The notes beneath the pieces are model-generated. The model saw nothing but the letters and a program-made list of their open reading frames with translations. It was not told the DNA's origin and searched no databases. Below, one piece after another: positions 19,280 through 27,795 of a DNA stretch of 64,000 nt; position 1 is the stretch's first letter, and each line of letters begins with the position of its first letter. The position numbers and the translations under genes are program-made. Source of the stretch: an uncultured Aquimarina sp. (lineage in GTDB: Bacteria; Bacteroidota; Bacteroidia; Flavobacteriales; Flavobacteriaceae); NCBI GenBank assembly GCA_947498705.1, contig CANMLW010000001.1, forward strand, positions 930,001-994,000, read 5' to 3'.

Positions 19280-20119
19280 ATGAAAAAAATTCTTGTTCCC
19301 GTAGATTTTTCAGAGTACTCAGAGTATGCATTACAAGCAGCAGCAATGATTGCCAAAAAACTGGATGCAGAAATTGTCGTATTACATATGCTTGGTTTAT
19401 CAGAAGCCATTCTAACCAAAGATGAAAGTCAGGAAGTTGCAGAAGCTATGTACTACATGAAGTTAGCCGAAAAAAGATTTGAAACATTTTTGGATAAAGA
19501 ATACTTAAAAGGAATTAAAGTTTCTGAAACTGTACAAAATTATAAGATTTTTAGTGAGATCAATCAATTGGCGATCGAACATGAAACAGATCTAATAGTT
19601 ATGGGATCTCATGGGGTTAGTGGACTTCGTGAAGAAGTTTTCATAGGCTCTAATACAGAAAAAGTAGTTAGAACCTCTAGTATTCCTGTATTAGTGGTTA
19701 AAAAACCTACAGAGAACTTTGGTATCAAAGAAGTAGTATTTGCGTGCGACTTCAAACATGAGAATATTAAAGCATATTTAAGAGCAATACGTTTATTTGA
19801 GCTATTTGCTGCAAAAGTACATTTGCTATACATAAATCTGCCTGGTGATAAGTTTAGAAGCTCAGATCAAATAGAAGAACGAATAAAAGAGTTTTTATTT
19901 AAGGCAGAACTTGGTGATCTCGACAGGTATAAAGATGTTGTCATTTATAATGATTACACTGTCGAAAGTGGCGTTTACAACTATAGTAATAAAACAAATG
20001 CTGATTTAATAGCGATTCCTACTCATGGTAGAAGAGGGTTGGCACATTTCTTTAATATAAGTATAGGAGAGGATATCGCCAATCATGCAACCAAACCCGT
20101 AATAACCTTTAAAATATAA
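19280..20119 (+). CDS. Tandem universal stress protein
   Basis: The 279-aa protein holds two UspA modules. The first begins KILVPVDFSEYSEYALQAA and has the nucleotide-binding signature LIVMGSHGVSGLREEVFIGSNTE; the second ends ADLIAIPTHGRRGLAHFFNIS, so both modules keep a G-x2-G-x9-like motif. Usp proteins bind ATP or other nucleotides and respond to energy or oxygen limitation. It is the first of eight usp genes in the window and has an FNR-type box upstream. It is more diverged from the other seven than they are from each other. Confidence 0.9.
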   Translation: MKKILVPVDFSEYSEYALQAAAMIAKKLDAEIVVLHMLGLSEAILTKDESQEVAEAMYYMKLAEKRFETFLDKEYLKGIKVSETVQNYKIFSEINQLAIEHETDLIVMGSHGVSGLREEVFIGSNTEKVVRTSSIPVLVVKKPTENFGIKEVVFACDFKHENIKAYLRAIRLFELFAAKVHLLYINLPGDKFRSSDQIEERIKEFLFKAELGDLDRYKDVVIYNDYTVESGVYNYSNKTNADLIAIPTHGRRGLAHFFNISIGEDIANHATKPVITFKI

Positions 20120-20139
20120 GTGTGTGTATTAAGATGAAA

Positions 20140-20182
20140 GAAGAGACTGTCTAAAAACATTTAGGCAGTCTTCTTTGTTTTG
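20140..20182 (+). terminator. Terminator after usp
   Basis: Twelve-bp arms (20144-20155 and 20160-20171) with one G-T pair, followed by a T-rich stretch. Confidence 0.7.
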
Positions 20183-20242
20183 GCTGTATTCTGGTTTTTA
20201 ATTTTTTGCTTTCTAATAAGCTGATAATTATTTGTTAAAAGC

Positions 20243-20276
20243 AAAAAATCCCTGAGTGTTTAAAAACGCTTAGGAA
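20243..20276 (-). terminator. Terminator of the thioredoxin gene
   Basis: Ten-bp arms (20251-20260 and 20265-20274) with two G-T pairs; the A run at 20243-20248 gives a U run on the minus strand. Confidence 0.6.
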
Positions 20277-20331
20277 TTTAAAACTATCCTTTTATAAACC
20301 AATAAGGATTATTTAGTATCTGCCGTAAAAC

Positions 20332-20628
20332 TTATACTTCACTTATTACTTTTACAATCTCATCTTTTTGTAGTACCCCTGACTGTCTCCATTGTTGTAC
20401 TCCTTCTTTAAAAATGATCATTGTAGGGACTCCCCTCACCTGATATTTAGCAGCTAACATTTGATTTTTATCTACATCAATTTTTACAATCTTTACACGA
20501 TCACCCAATTCATCTTTCACTTCTTTTAGAATTGGGGCTAACGTTTTACAAGGACCACACCAATCGGCGAAAAAGTCTACTAATACTGGAGTGTTTGAAT
20601 CAATAATGTTACTAAAACGATCTTTCAT
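20332..20628 (-). CDS. trxA: Thioredoxin
   Basis: The protein has the redox site WCGPC (in FFADWCGPCKTLAPIL) and the cis-Pro loop VRGVPTMIIF. It is a cytoplasmic dithiol reductase. The frame opens at a TTG at 20652, but the ATG at 20628 gives a 98-aa protein starting MKDRFSNIID, the usual length. No FNR-type box was seen in front of it. Confidence 0.93.
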   Translation of the reverse strand: MKDRFSNIIDSNTPVLVDFFADWCGPCKTLAPILKEVKDELGDRVKIVKIDVDKNQMLAAKYQVRGVPTMIIFKEGVQQWRQSGVLQKDEIVKVISEV

Positions 20629-20704
20629 AATTATGTTTATTTTTTTAGACAAAATAAATTATTTTGAATATCTATTCTAGTCAAAAAAAAAGTAATAACC
20701 TTAC

Positions 20705-21580
20705 TTAAAAAAGAAGCATATCATTATCTTTTTTTAACAAGTGTTGAATTGCTGAAATAGGGATTTGAACAGAATACATGCCTGTATAAGAAGGGCAAAT
20801 AACACAATCATCAAAATAAAACTCTATAGAGTCTTCATTAATAACAAAGTTATTTTTGTAAGCTTTAAAATCTCCTTCAGATAGTTCCCAACAGTCATAA
20901 TACAATTCTCCTTCTCTTATAGCATTTGATATGGTAGTATTGATTAACAAAAATAACTCTTCTTCTGATTCATTTCTAAAGAAATCCTGATAATACATAA
21001 ACTGATACTTCTTAGCATCAAAGTTTAAACAATCAAAAGTATAGACAGAATGTTTCATTCCGAAATAGTAATTCTCTCGGTACATTACAATACTCAAGAA
21101 ATTTCTGTTTGAAGCATGAACCCTGTAATCCATTATTCTTTTATCTCTAAGCTTTTTAATTTTAAGAGTATCGCATAGCAATTCTTTATCCTCCAGAATT
21201 TGGTTACCTGTTTTTATTATATTCAAATAAACTTCTTTGATATAGTTATTAAACACAGAAAACCCCGGATTCTTTTCTTCATCTATATAAGGGTATCGAT
21301 AATCAAGTATATAATGATTATGTTCTTTATAAAGTTCTTTGGCAATAACACTATCTTCATTCTCAAATGGTTTCACTCTTCTATTCACCAATTGTTGCCT
21401 TTTTATAGCTTTTGTTTTTTCTTTGTCAAGTTCGAGGTTTTCTTCAGAAAAAGTTGCATTTTTTTCTTGTTCAGTGATCACTACTTCTTCCGAAGTTTCT
21501 GTATACCGATTCTCATTGTTATTCCTTTTATTACATGCAATCACAAATAATAAAAAAAGACAAGTTATTATGGTTCTCAT
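20705..21580 (-). CDS. Lipoprotein with RsiV/DUF3298-like domain
   Basis: The N-terminus is a lipoprotein signal ending in LFVIAC (Cys16), then an acidic linker. Residues about 95-290 fit the PdaC/RsiV-like DUF4163-DUF3298 arrangement: a paired strand-helix region with NPGFSVFNNYIKE, a central MYYQDFFRNESEEELFLLI helix, and the closing IEFYFDDCVICPSYTGMYSVQIP that is typical of DUF3298. In characterised members this fold binds lysozyme or cell-wall glycans. The role here is unknown. Confidence 0.75.
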   Translation of the reverse strand: MRTIITCLFLLFVIACNKRNNNENRYTETSEEVVITEQEKNATFSEENLELDKEKTKAIKRQQLVNRRVKPFENEDSVIAKELYKEHNHYILDYRYPYIDEEKNPGFSVFNNYIKEVYLNIIKTGNQILEDKELLCDTLKIKKLRDKRIMDYRVHASNRNFLSIVMYRENYYFGMKHSVYTFDCLNFDAKKYQFMYYQDFFRNESEEELFLLINTTISNAIREGELYYDCWELSEGDFKAYKNNFVINEDSIEFYFDDCVICPSYTGMYSVQIPISAIQHLLKKDNDMLLF

Positions 21581-21894
21581 GGTATGTAGTTTTACTTAAT
21601 TTTCATTATTCTTTTAAAATAAAATCCTTGAAACGAAGAAGTGTATCCCCTCTTATAATCTTTCAAAGAATATAAAAAAGGTGAGCCTGCTTAAAAAGAC
21701 TCACCTAAAACCTATATCATTTCTGATTTAAAATTACCCGCTAAAATTTGTTCTTTTTAGCTTATGCTTCAAAATAAAATTTAAACGTAACTAAAGCTAT
21801 GCTTGCATTTTCTTTTTTGCCTAAACTAAAAATACCTATATTTTATTTGAGTATTTTTAAAACAGAACTGGTATTAAAAGAGAATACATGTGAT
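21581..21894. other. Intergenic stretch holding one hairpin
   Basis: Apart from the hairpin at 21672-21706 (listed separately) no gene or further signal was recognised. Confidence 0.35.
21672..21706 (-). terminator. Terminator of the 94-aa membrane protein gene
   Basis: Seven-bp closing arms (21679-21685 and 21700-21706) with further internal pairing; A run at 21674-21679 gives a U run on the minus strand. It lies about 190 bp past the stop. Confidence 0.5.
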
Positions 21895-22179
21895 TTAAAA
21901 CAAACCGTTTCCTAGAATTATTAGGGTATTTATAATTAAACTGGCAATTAATAAGTCTAATACCAATTTTGGTTTTTGCACAGTAAGAATAGCGGCATTA
22001 TGAGCACTACACACAGCTACAGTTATAAATACCAGAAACATTTGGAATGCATTGTTTCCATCAAATAATGTGGTCATAATCGCAATCGACCCCAGGCAGG
22101 TCGATGCTATAATTGCCAAGGCAGAATAACCGATATAGTTTTCAGAGAAATCCGAATTTATTTTTGCATATAGTGTCAT
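21895..22179 (-). CDS. Small three-helix membrane protein, unknown
   Basis: A 94-aa protein with three hydrophobic segments (around IGYSALAIIASTCLGSIAIM, FQMFLVFITVAVCSAH and LVLDLLIASLIINTLIIL). No known family was recognised. Its promoter has an FNR-type box at the same geometry as the cbb3 and nap operons, so it is probably made under low oxygen. A role in respiration or membrane stress is an inference from that alone. Confidence 0.7.
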   Translation of the reverse strand: MTLYAKINSDFSENYIGYSALAIIASTCLGSIAIMTTLFDGNNAFQMFLVFITVAVCSAHNAAILTVQKPKLVLDLLIASLIINTLIILGNGLF

Positions 22180-22202
22180 ATCATAATGTTTTATATTCTT
22201 TG

Positions 22203-22245
22203 TAAAAGTAGAATGACCAGATATCTTAAAATATGATATTCGTCA
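22203..22245 (-). promoter_or_regulatory. FNR-type box and -7 element of the 94-aa membrane protein gene
   Basis: Box TGATATTCGTCA at 22234-22245, 23 bp gap, and TACTTTTA on the minus strand at 22203-22210 (7 of 8 to TAnnTTTG). Predicted leader is 19 bases. Confidence 0.65.
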
Positions 22246-22260
22246 GGGTTTGTAAAAATT

Positions 22261-22668
22261 CTACTCGAATAGCAATTTAAGTCGACCCAGCATGATCAAT
22301 TCAGACTTATTGCTTCCAGAAAAAGCATTAGCAATTCCGCTACAGGTATCCCATATTAATTTTTTTATATCCTCTGTAAAAAAATCAATATGTTCATGAT
22401 AGTATTCTTCAAATAAATAAAAACACTCTTCTGCATTTAACTCTTCTCTATAATCTAGCCAATCAAAGACAATTTCGATATGAAAAGCAGCATCTACCTC
22501 AAACTCATCTTCGATATCATCTAATTGTAACCATTTTGATGTTACAATTTTACGTAGTGATTCGTATTCTGATTTGCGAACAACTCTATCTGATGCTGCA
22601 ACGGCATAAAATAATCGCCCCAGATGTTGGTAAAATGTAACTCGTATGTTTTGTGCTATATTCATCAT
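22261..22668 (-). CDS. TerB-like helical protein
   Basis: The 135-aa all-helical protein opens MMNIAQNIRVTFYQHLGRL and shows FYAVAASDRVVRKSEYESLRKIV, resembling the TerB/DjlA-type metal-binding helical fold (acidic residue after the first long helix). It continues with acidic helices containing HIEIVFDWLDYREELNAEE. The frame reaches a TTG at 22695, but the ATG at 22668 agrees with a promoter box centred 60 bp upstream, as for its neighbours. The function is unknown; the promoter suggests a low-oxygen role. Confidence 0.65.
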   Translation of the reverse strand: MMNIAQNIRVTFYQHLGRLFYAVAASDRVVRKSEYESLRKIVTSKWLQLDDIEDEFEVDAAFHIEIVFDWLDYREELNAEECFYLFEEYYHEHIDFFTEDIKKLIWDTCSGIANAFSGSNKSELIMLGRLKLLFE

Positions 22669-22722
22669 ATTGTATAATTTTATTTCTAATGCCAATATAA
22701 CCTGAGATATACTTTTATTTTA

Positions 22723-22766
22723 TGATATTAATCAGGTTCTGCAACTCACCAAAATCATTACATTTG
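22723..22766. promoter_or_regulatory. FNR-type box between the TerB-like gene and the histidine kinase gene
   Basis: Box TGATATTAATCA at 22723-22734. To the right, 24 bp away, TACATTTG (22759-22766) is a full -7 match and puts the start of transcription at or next to the kinase ATG (22771). To the left the -7 match is poor (TATATTGG at 22692-22699). Confidence 0.65.
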
Positions 22767-22770
22767 ACCT

Positions 22771-24009
22771 ATGAAGGTTTTTTCAAAAGACAATAATATT
22801 TTTAATCTGCTAACCGAAGCAATATCTGAAGGCATCATTGTAGTGAATGAAATGCAAGAAATAGTTGCCACCAATGGTTCGTCGAATGATATTTTTGGCT
22901 ATCAGGAAGAAGAGCTCCTAGGGCAACGACTAGATGTCCTGATCCCTCAAAGATACCATCATAATCACAAGGGTCATGTTGAGAATTTTGCCAAACATTC
23001 AGAAAAAAGGAAGATGGCACGGGGCAGAGATCTTTATGGGATTAGAAAAGATGGCAAAGAGTTTCCTTTGGAAGTGGGGTTAAATCCATTTGTTATTTAT
23101 GGAACCCGTTATATTATGGCTTTGGTAATTGATATTACCGAAAGAAAAGAAAAAGAACATCAGATAAAAGAGCTTAATGTTCAGCTCGAAAAGAAGATAG
23201 AAAAACGAACAGAAGAGTTAAGGCAAACCATAGAAGAGCTTCAGGAAGAAGTAAAACTTCGTATGGAAGCTGAAGCCAGAATTAAAGAATCTCTAAAGAA
23301 AGAACAGGACCTCAACGAATTAAAAACAAAGTTTCTCTCTTTGGTTTCTCATGAGTTTAAAACTCCACTAAGTGGTATTCTTACCTCTGCAACTTTGATA
23401 GGAAAATATAAAAAAGAAGAACAGCAAGAAAAACGAGATAAACATCTTTATACGATCAAAAACAAGGTAAAGTATTTGGATAATATCTTAAACGATTTTT
23501 TGTCTATAGAACGGCTTGAAACAGGTAAAGTAACTTATAAATATAGTACGTTTCCGTTAAGCAAAGTTGTTAACGAGGTAGTATACGATGCTAATATGTT
23601 ACTTAAAGACGGACAAAGAATTAACTATCCAAATGATATAGATGAATATACCTTAGAATTTGATGAAAAAATTTTGGAACTAGTACTATCCAACCTAATT
23701 AATAATGCGATCAAGTATTCTGGAGAAAATACCGTGATTGATATGCAGGTAGCTTTTGAAAACGATTGGTTAACATTTCATATCATTGATCAAGGGATGG
23801 GAATTCCTAAAAAAGAACAAGATTTTATCTTTAAACGATATTTTAGGGCAGAAAATGCGTTATTAGATCAAGGTACAGGAATTGGATTAAACATTGTAAA
23901 AAGTCATTTGGAAAACTTAGGGGGTACTATTACCTTTACTAGTACAGAAAATATAGGATCTACTTTTATTGTTAAAATTCCTATAGTAGCTAAACCAACA
24001 TCATCATAA
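22771..24009 (+). CDS. Soluble PAS-domain sensor histidine kinase (FixL-like layout)
   Basis: The 412-aa kinase has no membrane segment. A PAS domain (about 8-124) is followed by a coiled coil (about 125-185), the H-box LVSHEFKTPL with His194, and an ATPase domain with the N-box SNLINNAIKYS and glycine boxes DQGMGIP and GTGIGLNIVKSHLENLGG. In the PAS domain, His66 and Arg86 are spaced as the heme-ligand His and the FG-loop Arg of FixL, but many non-heme PAS domains share this pattern. It precedes the REC-Crp gene, its probable partner. The promoter predicts an almost leaderless message. Confidence 0.9.
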   Translation: MKVFSKDNNIFNLLTEAISEGIIVVNEMQEIVATNGSSNDIFGYQEEELLGQRLDVLIPQRYHHNHKGHVENFAKHSEKRKMARGRDLYGIRKDGKEFPLEVGLNPFVIYGTRYIMALVIDITERKEKEHQIKELNVQLEKKIEKRTEELRQTIEELQEEVKLRMEAEARIKESLKKEQDLNELKTKFLSLVSHEFKTPLSGILTSATLIGKYKKEEQQEKRDKHLYTIKNKVKYLDNILNDFLSIERLETGKVTYKYSTFPLSKVVNEVVYDANMLLKDGQRINYPNDIDEYTLEFDEKILELVLSNLINNAIKYSGENTVIDMQVAFENDWLTFHIIDQGMGIPKKEQDFIFKRYFRAENALLDQGTGIGLNIVKSHLENLGGTITFTSTENIGSTFIVKIPIVAKPTSS

Positions 24010-24060
24010 AATGAGTACTGGTCAGGTTAATTAGATTCACAGCACACAAATCAAAAATAG

Positions 24061-25119
24061 ATGAAAACGATCCTTTTAATAGAAGATGATGCAGCTTTAA
24101 GAGAGAACACTGCAGAACTACTAGAGCTATCTAACTACAAAGTAGTTACTTCACCCAATGGTAAAATTGGAATTGCTACCGCAAAGCAAGAAAAACCGGA
24201 TATCATCATCTGTGATATTATGATGCCCGAAGTAGATGGTTATGGCGTATTAGAAACATTATCTCAGGATCACTTAACCAATCAAATCCCTTTTATTTTT
24301 TTATCTGCCAAAACAGAACATAAAGAGATCCGAAAAGGAATGGATTTGGGTGCCGATGACTACCTAACCAAACCTTTTGAAGAAGAAGAGTTATTAAGTG
24401 CAGTCGAGAGCCGATTGGCAAAAGCACAAATCCTTGCCAGTAACCTAAGAGTGCCTTCTATACAGAAGGAAGAAGCTCAGGATGAGCAAAACCTAAGAAG
24501 TTTGCATGAACTTAAAAACTTCTTTGATGATTATGGTGAAATTTCTTCTTTTAAAAAAGGAAGATTGATTTATAAAGAAGGAGATCATTCTAACAAAATA
24601 TATTTGATTTTAAAAGGAGTTATTAAATCCCATAAAATGGATGAGAATGGCAAAGAATTAATCACTGCTTTGTATAAAGAAGATGACTTTCTTGGATTTA
24701 CCTCTTTTGTAGACCATATCCCATATCAGGAGTCTGCAACGGCTGTAGAAGATTGTGAGCTTGCTGGAGTATCCAAAAACTCACTTAGGGAAATATTAGA
24801 AAAAAGCAAAAATGTATCTCTGGAGTTAATGGAATTACTTACCGACAACTTATCAGAAATTAAAGAACAACTATTGCAAATGGCCTATAGCTCGGTACGA
24901 AAAAAAACGGCTCAAACTATTCTACAATTTACAGAGGTTTTGAATAAAGGTCCAGAAGAAAGTATTAAGATTTCTAGAAATGACCTCGCCAGTGTTGCCG
25001 GTATTGCTACAGAAAGTCTGATTAGAACATTATCTAGTTTTAAAAAAGATGGTTTGATAGAAATCGAAGGACGTAACATCAAAATTATCAATATTAAAGG
25101 GCTTCGACTGGTAGAATAA
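24061..25119 (+). CDS. Response regulator fused to a Crp/Fnr-type DNA-binding module
   Basis: The 352-aa protein has a receiver domain (1-120; Asp9/Asp10, phospho-acceptor Asp52 in CDIMMPEVDG, Lys104), then a cyclic-nucleotide-binding-like beta-roll (about 150-270) and a winged helix-turn-helix (about 285-350). The beta-roll lacks the cAMP-contact GELAL...R motif, and the protein has no Fnr-type Cys cluster, so it is probably switched by phosphorylation. In the recognition helix, TESLIRTL keeps the Glu and Arg of the Fnr E-xx-SR reading set. It is the obvious candidate to bind the TGA-N6-TCA boxes around it. Confidence 0.92.
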   Translation: MKTILLIEDDAALRENTAELLELSNYKVVTSPNGKIGIATAKQEKPDIIICDIMMPEVDGYGVLETLSQDHLTNQIPFIFLSAKTEHKEIRKGMDLGADDYLTKPFEEEELLSAVESRLAKAQILASNLRVPSIQKEEAQDEQNLRSLHELKNFFDDYGEISSFKKGRLIYKEGDHSNKIYLILKGVIKSHKMDENGKELITALYKEDDFLGFTSFVDHIPYQESATAVEDCELAGVSKNSLREILEKSKNVSLELMELLTDNLSEIKEQLLQMAYSSVRKKTAQTILQFTEVLNKGPEESIKISRNDLASVAGIATESLIRTLSSFKKDGLIEIEGRNIKIINIKGLRLVE

Positions 25120-25129
25120 AATGGTAAAC

Positions 25130-25172
25130 TGATTTTTGTCATACTTTTCATAAACACATACCAATACATTTG
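25130..25172 (+). promoter_or_regulatory. FNR-type box and -7 element of the usp-hemN operon
   Basis: Box TGATTTTTGTCA at 25130-25141, 23 bp gap, then TACATTTG at 25165-25172, a full match. Predicted leader is 14 bases to the ATG at 25191. Confidence 0.75.
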
Positions 25173-25190
25173 TTGTATTATGATGTGTCT

Positions 25191-26033
25191 ATGAAAAAAA
25201 ATATCCTAATACCAACAGATTTTTCAGAAAACTCATGGAACGCCATTAGTTATGCGTTGTCTTTTTTTGAAAATGTAAACTGTAATTTTCACTTATTACA
25301 TGTTGTAAATTCTGAAAGGTTAATGAGGGTTAATATCCCTTTATATGAACCTGAAGAAATTGTAGTTCGAAAAACATCGCAGAAAAACAAAGAACAAATG
25401 AATTCGTTTCTTAAGCGAATCAAAAAAATCACTCATAATAAAAACCATCTTTTTTTTACTACTATAGAATACGGACTATTTATAGATGTTGTCAGAAAAC
25501 AAGTAATCGACAGAAACATCAATTACATTGTAATGGGTACCAAAGGTGCATCAGGATTAAAAGAAAAAATAATTGGTACAAATACAGGGGATGTTATTAC
25601 CAAAGTAAAGTGTTCTTTATTAGTCATTCCCGAAAAAGCATCCTATACACGTATTAATGAAATTGCTTTCCCTACAGATTATAACATTTACTATAAAAAC
25701 AAAGTACTTTCTACCATTACAGAAATACTAACGCTATCAAAGAGTTCTTTACGCGTGCTTCATGTATCAAAAAAAGAGCAGGATCTAACTGATTTACAAA
25801 AAAATAATAAATCTTTTTTAGAAGATACTCTTCAAAATCAAAAGTATAGTTTTCACTTTTTATCTAATGTAGATCTTGAAGCTGCAGTACAATGTTTTGT
25901 AGAAAGCAGAGACATTGATATGATTACTATGGTTGCAAAAAACCTTAATTTTTTTCAACGCATTTTGTTTCAACCCACCGTAGAGAAAATAAGCTATCAT
26001 ATTTCGATCCCTTTTTTAGTCCTGCATGAATAG
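25191..26033 (+). CDS. Tandem universal stress protein
   Basis: The 280-aa protein begins KNILIPTDFSENSWNAISYA. The first Usp module ends with IVMGTKGASGLKEKIIGTNTGD, the nucleotide-binding signature; the second module (EIAFPTDYNIYY onward) has lost it, giving an active-plus-degenerate pair. The frame opens at a TTG at 25170, but the ATG at 25191 lies just behind the predicted start of transcription. hemN follows 56 bp later without a box of its own, so the two probably form one operon. Confidence 0.9.
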   Translation: MKKNILIPTDFSENSWNAISYALSFFENVNCNFHLLHVVNSERLMRVNIPLYEPEEIVVRKTSQKNKEQMNSFLKRIKKITHNKNHLFFTTIEYGLFIDVVRKQVIDRNINYIVMGTKGASGLKEKIIGTNTGDVITKVKCSLLVIPEKASYTRINEIAFPTDYNIYYKNKVLSTITEILTLSKSSLRVLHVSKKEQDLTDLQKNNKSFLEDTLQNQKYSFHFLSNVDLEAAVQCFVESRDIDMITMVAKNLNFFQRILFQPTVEKISYHISIPFLVLHE

Positions 26034-26089
26034 TAGTAAATAATACCAAAGATTTTTCAGGAAGTACCAAAAATTCAAAACTCAAAAAA

Positions 26090-27454
26090 ATGTGCACCAA
26101 TCTAATACATAAATATAACGTCCCCGGCCCACGATATACAAGCTACCCAACCGTTCCTTATTGGGACAATGATTCTTTTTCATTAAAAGATTGGAAATCA
26201 TCTGTGATTCGGTCTTTTAAAGAAAGTAATACATCAGAAGGAATCAGTATTTATATTCACCTTCCTTTTTGTCAAAGTATATGTACCTTTTGTGGGTGTC
26301 ATAAACGTATTACCAAAAGACATGATATAGAAATACCTTATATCAAGGCGGTTTTAAAAGAATGGCAATTGTATTTTAATCTTTTTGAAAACAAACCCAA
26401 AATAAAAGAGTTGCATCTGGGAGGAGGCACCCCCACATTTTTCTCACCAGAGAACTTACGATATCTAATCAATGGAATTTTTTGGTATGCCGAACGAGCA
26501 GAAAAATATGAATTTAGCTTTGAAGGGCACCCAAACAATACTACCAAAGAACACTTGCAAGAACTTTATGATCTAGGGTTCAGAAGAGTCAGTTTTGGAG
26601 TTCAGGATTATAATAAAAAGGTACAAGAAGCTATACACCGTATACAACCTTTTGAAAATGTGAAATATGTTACAGAAATAGCTCGCGAAATTGGGTATAC
26701 TTCTGTAGGACATGATATTATTTTTGGGCTTCCTTTTCAGACAGAAGAAACAATCATCGATACCATTCTGAAAACAAAAAAACTCTTACCAGATCGATTG
26801 GCTTTTTATAGTTATGCTCACGTTCCCTGGCAAAAAGGAAACGGACAGCGAGGGTTTCTTGAATCTGATTTACCAACTGCTGCGCACAAACGTAATCAAT
26901 ACGAAACAGGGAAAAAACTCTTATCAGAAGCAGGATATATAGAAATTGGAATGGATCATTTTGCCTTAACCAACGATACCTTATACCAATCTATGCAAAA
27001 TGATAGACTACATAGAAATTTTATGGGCTATACAGCTTCAAAAACTCAATTAATGATTGGTTTGGGCACATCTTCTATTAGTGATAGTTGGTATGGTTTT
27101 GCTCAAAATGTAAAAGGGATAGAAGAATACCAAAATTTGGTTCATCAAAATATTATTCCAGTATATCGTGGACATCTATTAAACAAAAAAGATGAAATCA
27201 TTAGAAAACATATTCTAAATCTAATGTGCCATTTTACAACCAGTTGGGCAGAGGAAACAAGCATTTTCCCTGAATTACAAGATGTATTAAAAGAATTGAA
27301 AGAATTAGAAAATGATGCACTATTAGAGATTTCAGAAAACAGCCTATTCATCAAAGAAAAAGGTCGCCCATTTGTTCGTAATATCTGTATGGCCTTTGAT
27401 ATAAGGCTTCAGAAAAATCAACCAGAAACACCATTATTTTCTATGACGGTATAA
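26090..27454 (+). CDS. hemN: Oxygen-independent coproporphyrinogen III dehydrogenase
   Basis: This radical SAM enzyme makes protoporphyrinogen IX without oxygen in the cytoplasm, supplying heme for the cytochromes encoded nearby. The 454-aa protein starts NVPGPRYTSYPTVPYW, has the radical SAM cluster motif CQSICTFCGC (Cys-x3-Cys-x2-Cys plus the extra Cys), then LGGGTPTFF and FEGHPNNTT, and the HemN C-terminal domain. The length is right for HemN rather than the shorter HemW. It follows usp with a 56-bp gap. Confidence 0.95.
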   Translation: MCTNLIHKYNVPGPRYTSYPTVPYWDNDSFSLKDWKSSVIRSFKESNTSEGISIYIHLPFCQSICTFCGCHKRITKRHDIEIPYIKAVLKEWQLYFNLFENKPKIKELHLGGGTPTFFSPENLRYLINGIFWYAERAEKYEFSFEGHPNNTTKEHLQELYDLGFRRVSFGVQDYNKKVQEAIHRIQPFENVKYVTEIAREIGYTSVGHDIIFGLPFQTEETIIDTILKTKKLLPDRLAFYSYAHVPWQKGNGQRGFLESDLPTAAHKRNQYETGKKLLSEAGYIEIGMDHFALTNDTLYQSMQNDRLHRNFMGYTASKTQLMIGLGTSSISDSWYGFAQNVKGIEEYQNLVHQNIIPVYRGHLLNKKDEIIRKHILNLMCHFTTSWAEETSIFPELQDVLKELKELENDALLEISENSLFIKEKGRPFVRNICMAFDIRLQKNQPETPLFSMTV

Positions 27455-27558
27455 CTCCAGTTTATCCTTAGATTTTTGAGCGTTTTTAAAATTTGGCATC
27501 ATGATTGGTATATAATCTCATAAAAGGGGAAATATTAACCAAAAAATGTTGTATTGAA
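27455..27558. other. Short gap after hemN
   Basis: No terminator with a proper T run and no gene seen; a promoter for the small frames downstream could lie here. Confidence 0.3.
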
Positions 27559-27624
27559 ATGAGTCATAACAATAAAGTCGATACCCATCGATATCATCAA
27601 TGGCGAATTCGATCTGACATTTAA
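27559..27624 (+). CDS. Possible 21-aa frame, unknown
   Basis: An ATG-initiated 21-codon frame rich in His, Arg and Asn (starts MSHNNKVDTHRYHQWRIRSD). It lies 18 bp before a 46-aa frame. Without homologues it may be chance. Confidence 0.2.
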   Translation: MSHNNKVDTHRYHQWRIRSDI

Positions 27625-27642
27625 AACAATAAAAAAGAACAG

Positions 27643-27783
27643 ATGAAAACTAAATTACTATTAAAAAGCTCATATATTCCTAAAAGGAAAACAGATAATC
27701 TTGAAGATTGGAAGCAATATATCGATGCCAAAATGAGAGAAATACGTTTTGGCACACATCATAGAATAGGAGCAAAAAGTTAG
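27643..27783 (+). CDS. Small basic 46-aa protein, unknown
   Basis: The frame has an ATG, starts MKTKLLLKSSYIPKRKTDN and ends GTHHRIGAKS. Its composition is protein-like: strongly basic, with a Trp and an amphipathic middle part (LEDWKQYIDAKMREIRFG). An A-rich, AG-containing tract precedes the ATG. The next plus-strand terminator is at 28012. It may be a small regulator or stress peptide of the hemN region, but no family is recognised. Confidence 0.45.
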   Translation: MKTKLLLKSSYIPKRKTDNLEDWKQYIDAKMREIRFGTHHRIGAKS

Positions 27784-27795
27784 GTATTATATACA

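Noticed and set aside
20332..20652. Thioredoxin as a member of the low-oxygen regulon
   Set aside because: No box in the 52 bp upstream or within the start region; only proximity to other members.
22771..23150. Firm call of heme binding by the PAS domain
   Set aside because: The matching His and Arg also occur in many non-heme PAS domains, so it is kept as a hypothesis.
24012..24024. TGAGTACTGGTCA between kinase and regulator as another FNR-type box
   Set aside because: The half-sites are one base too far apart and no -7 element lies at 23 bp; the gap is only 51 bp inside a likely operon.
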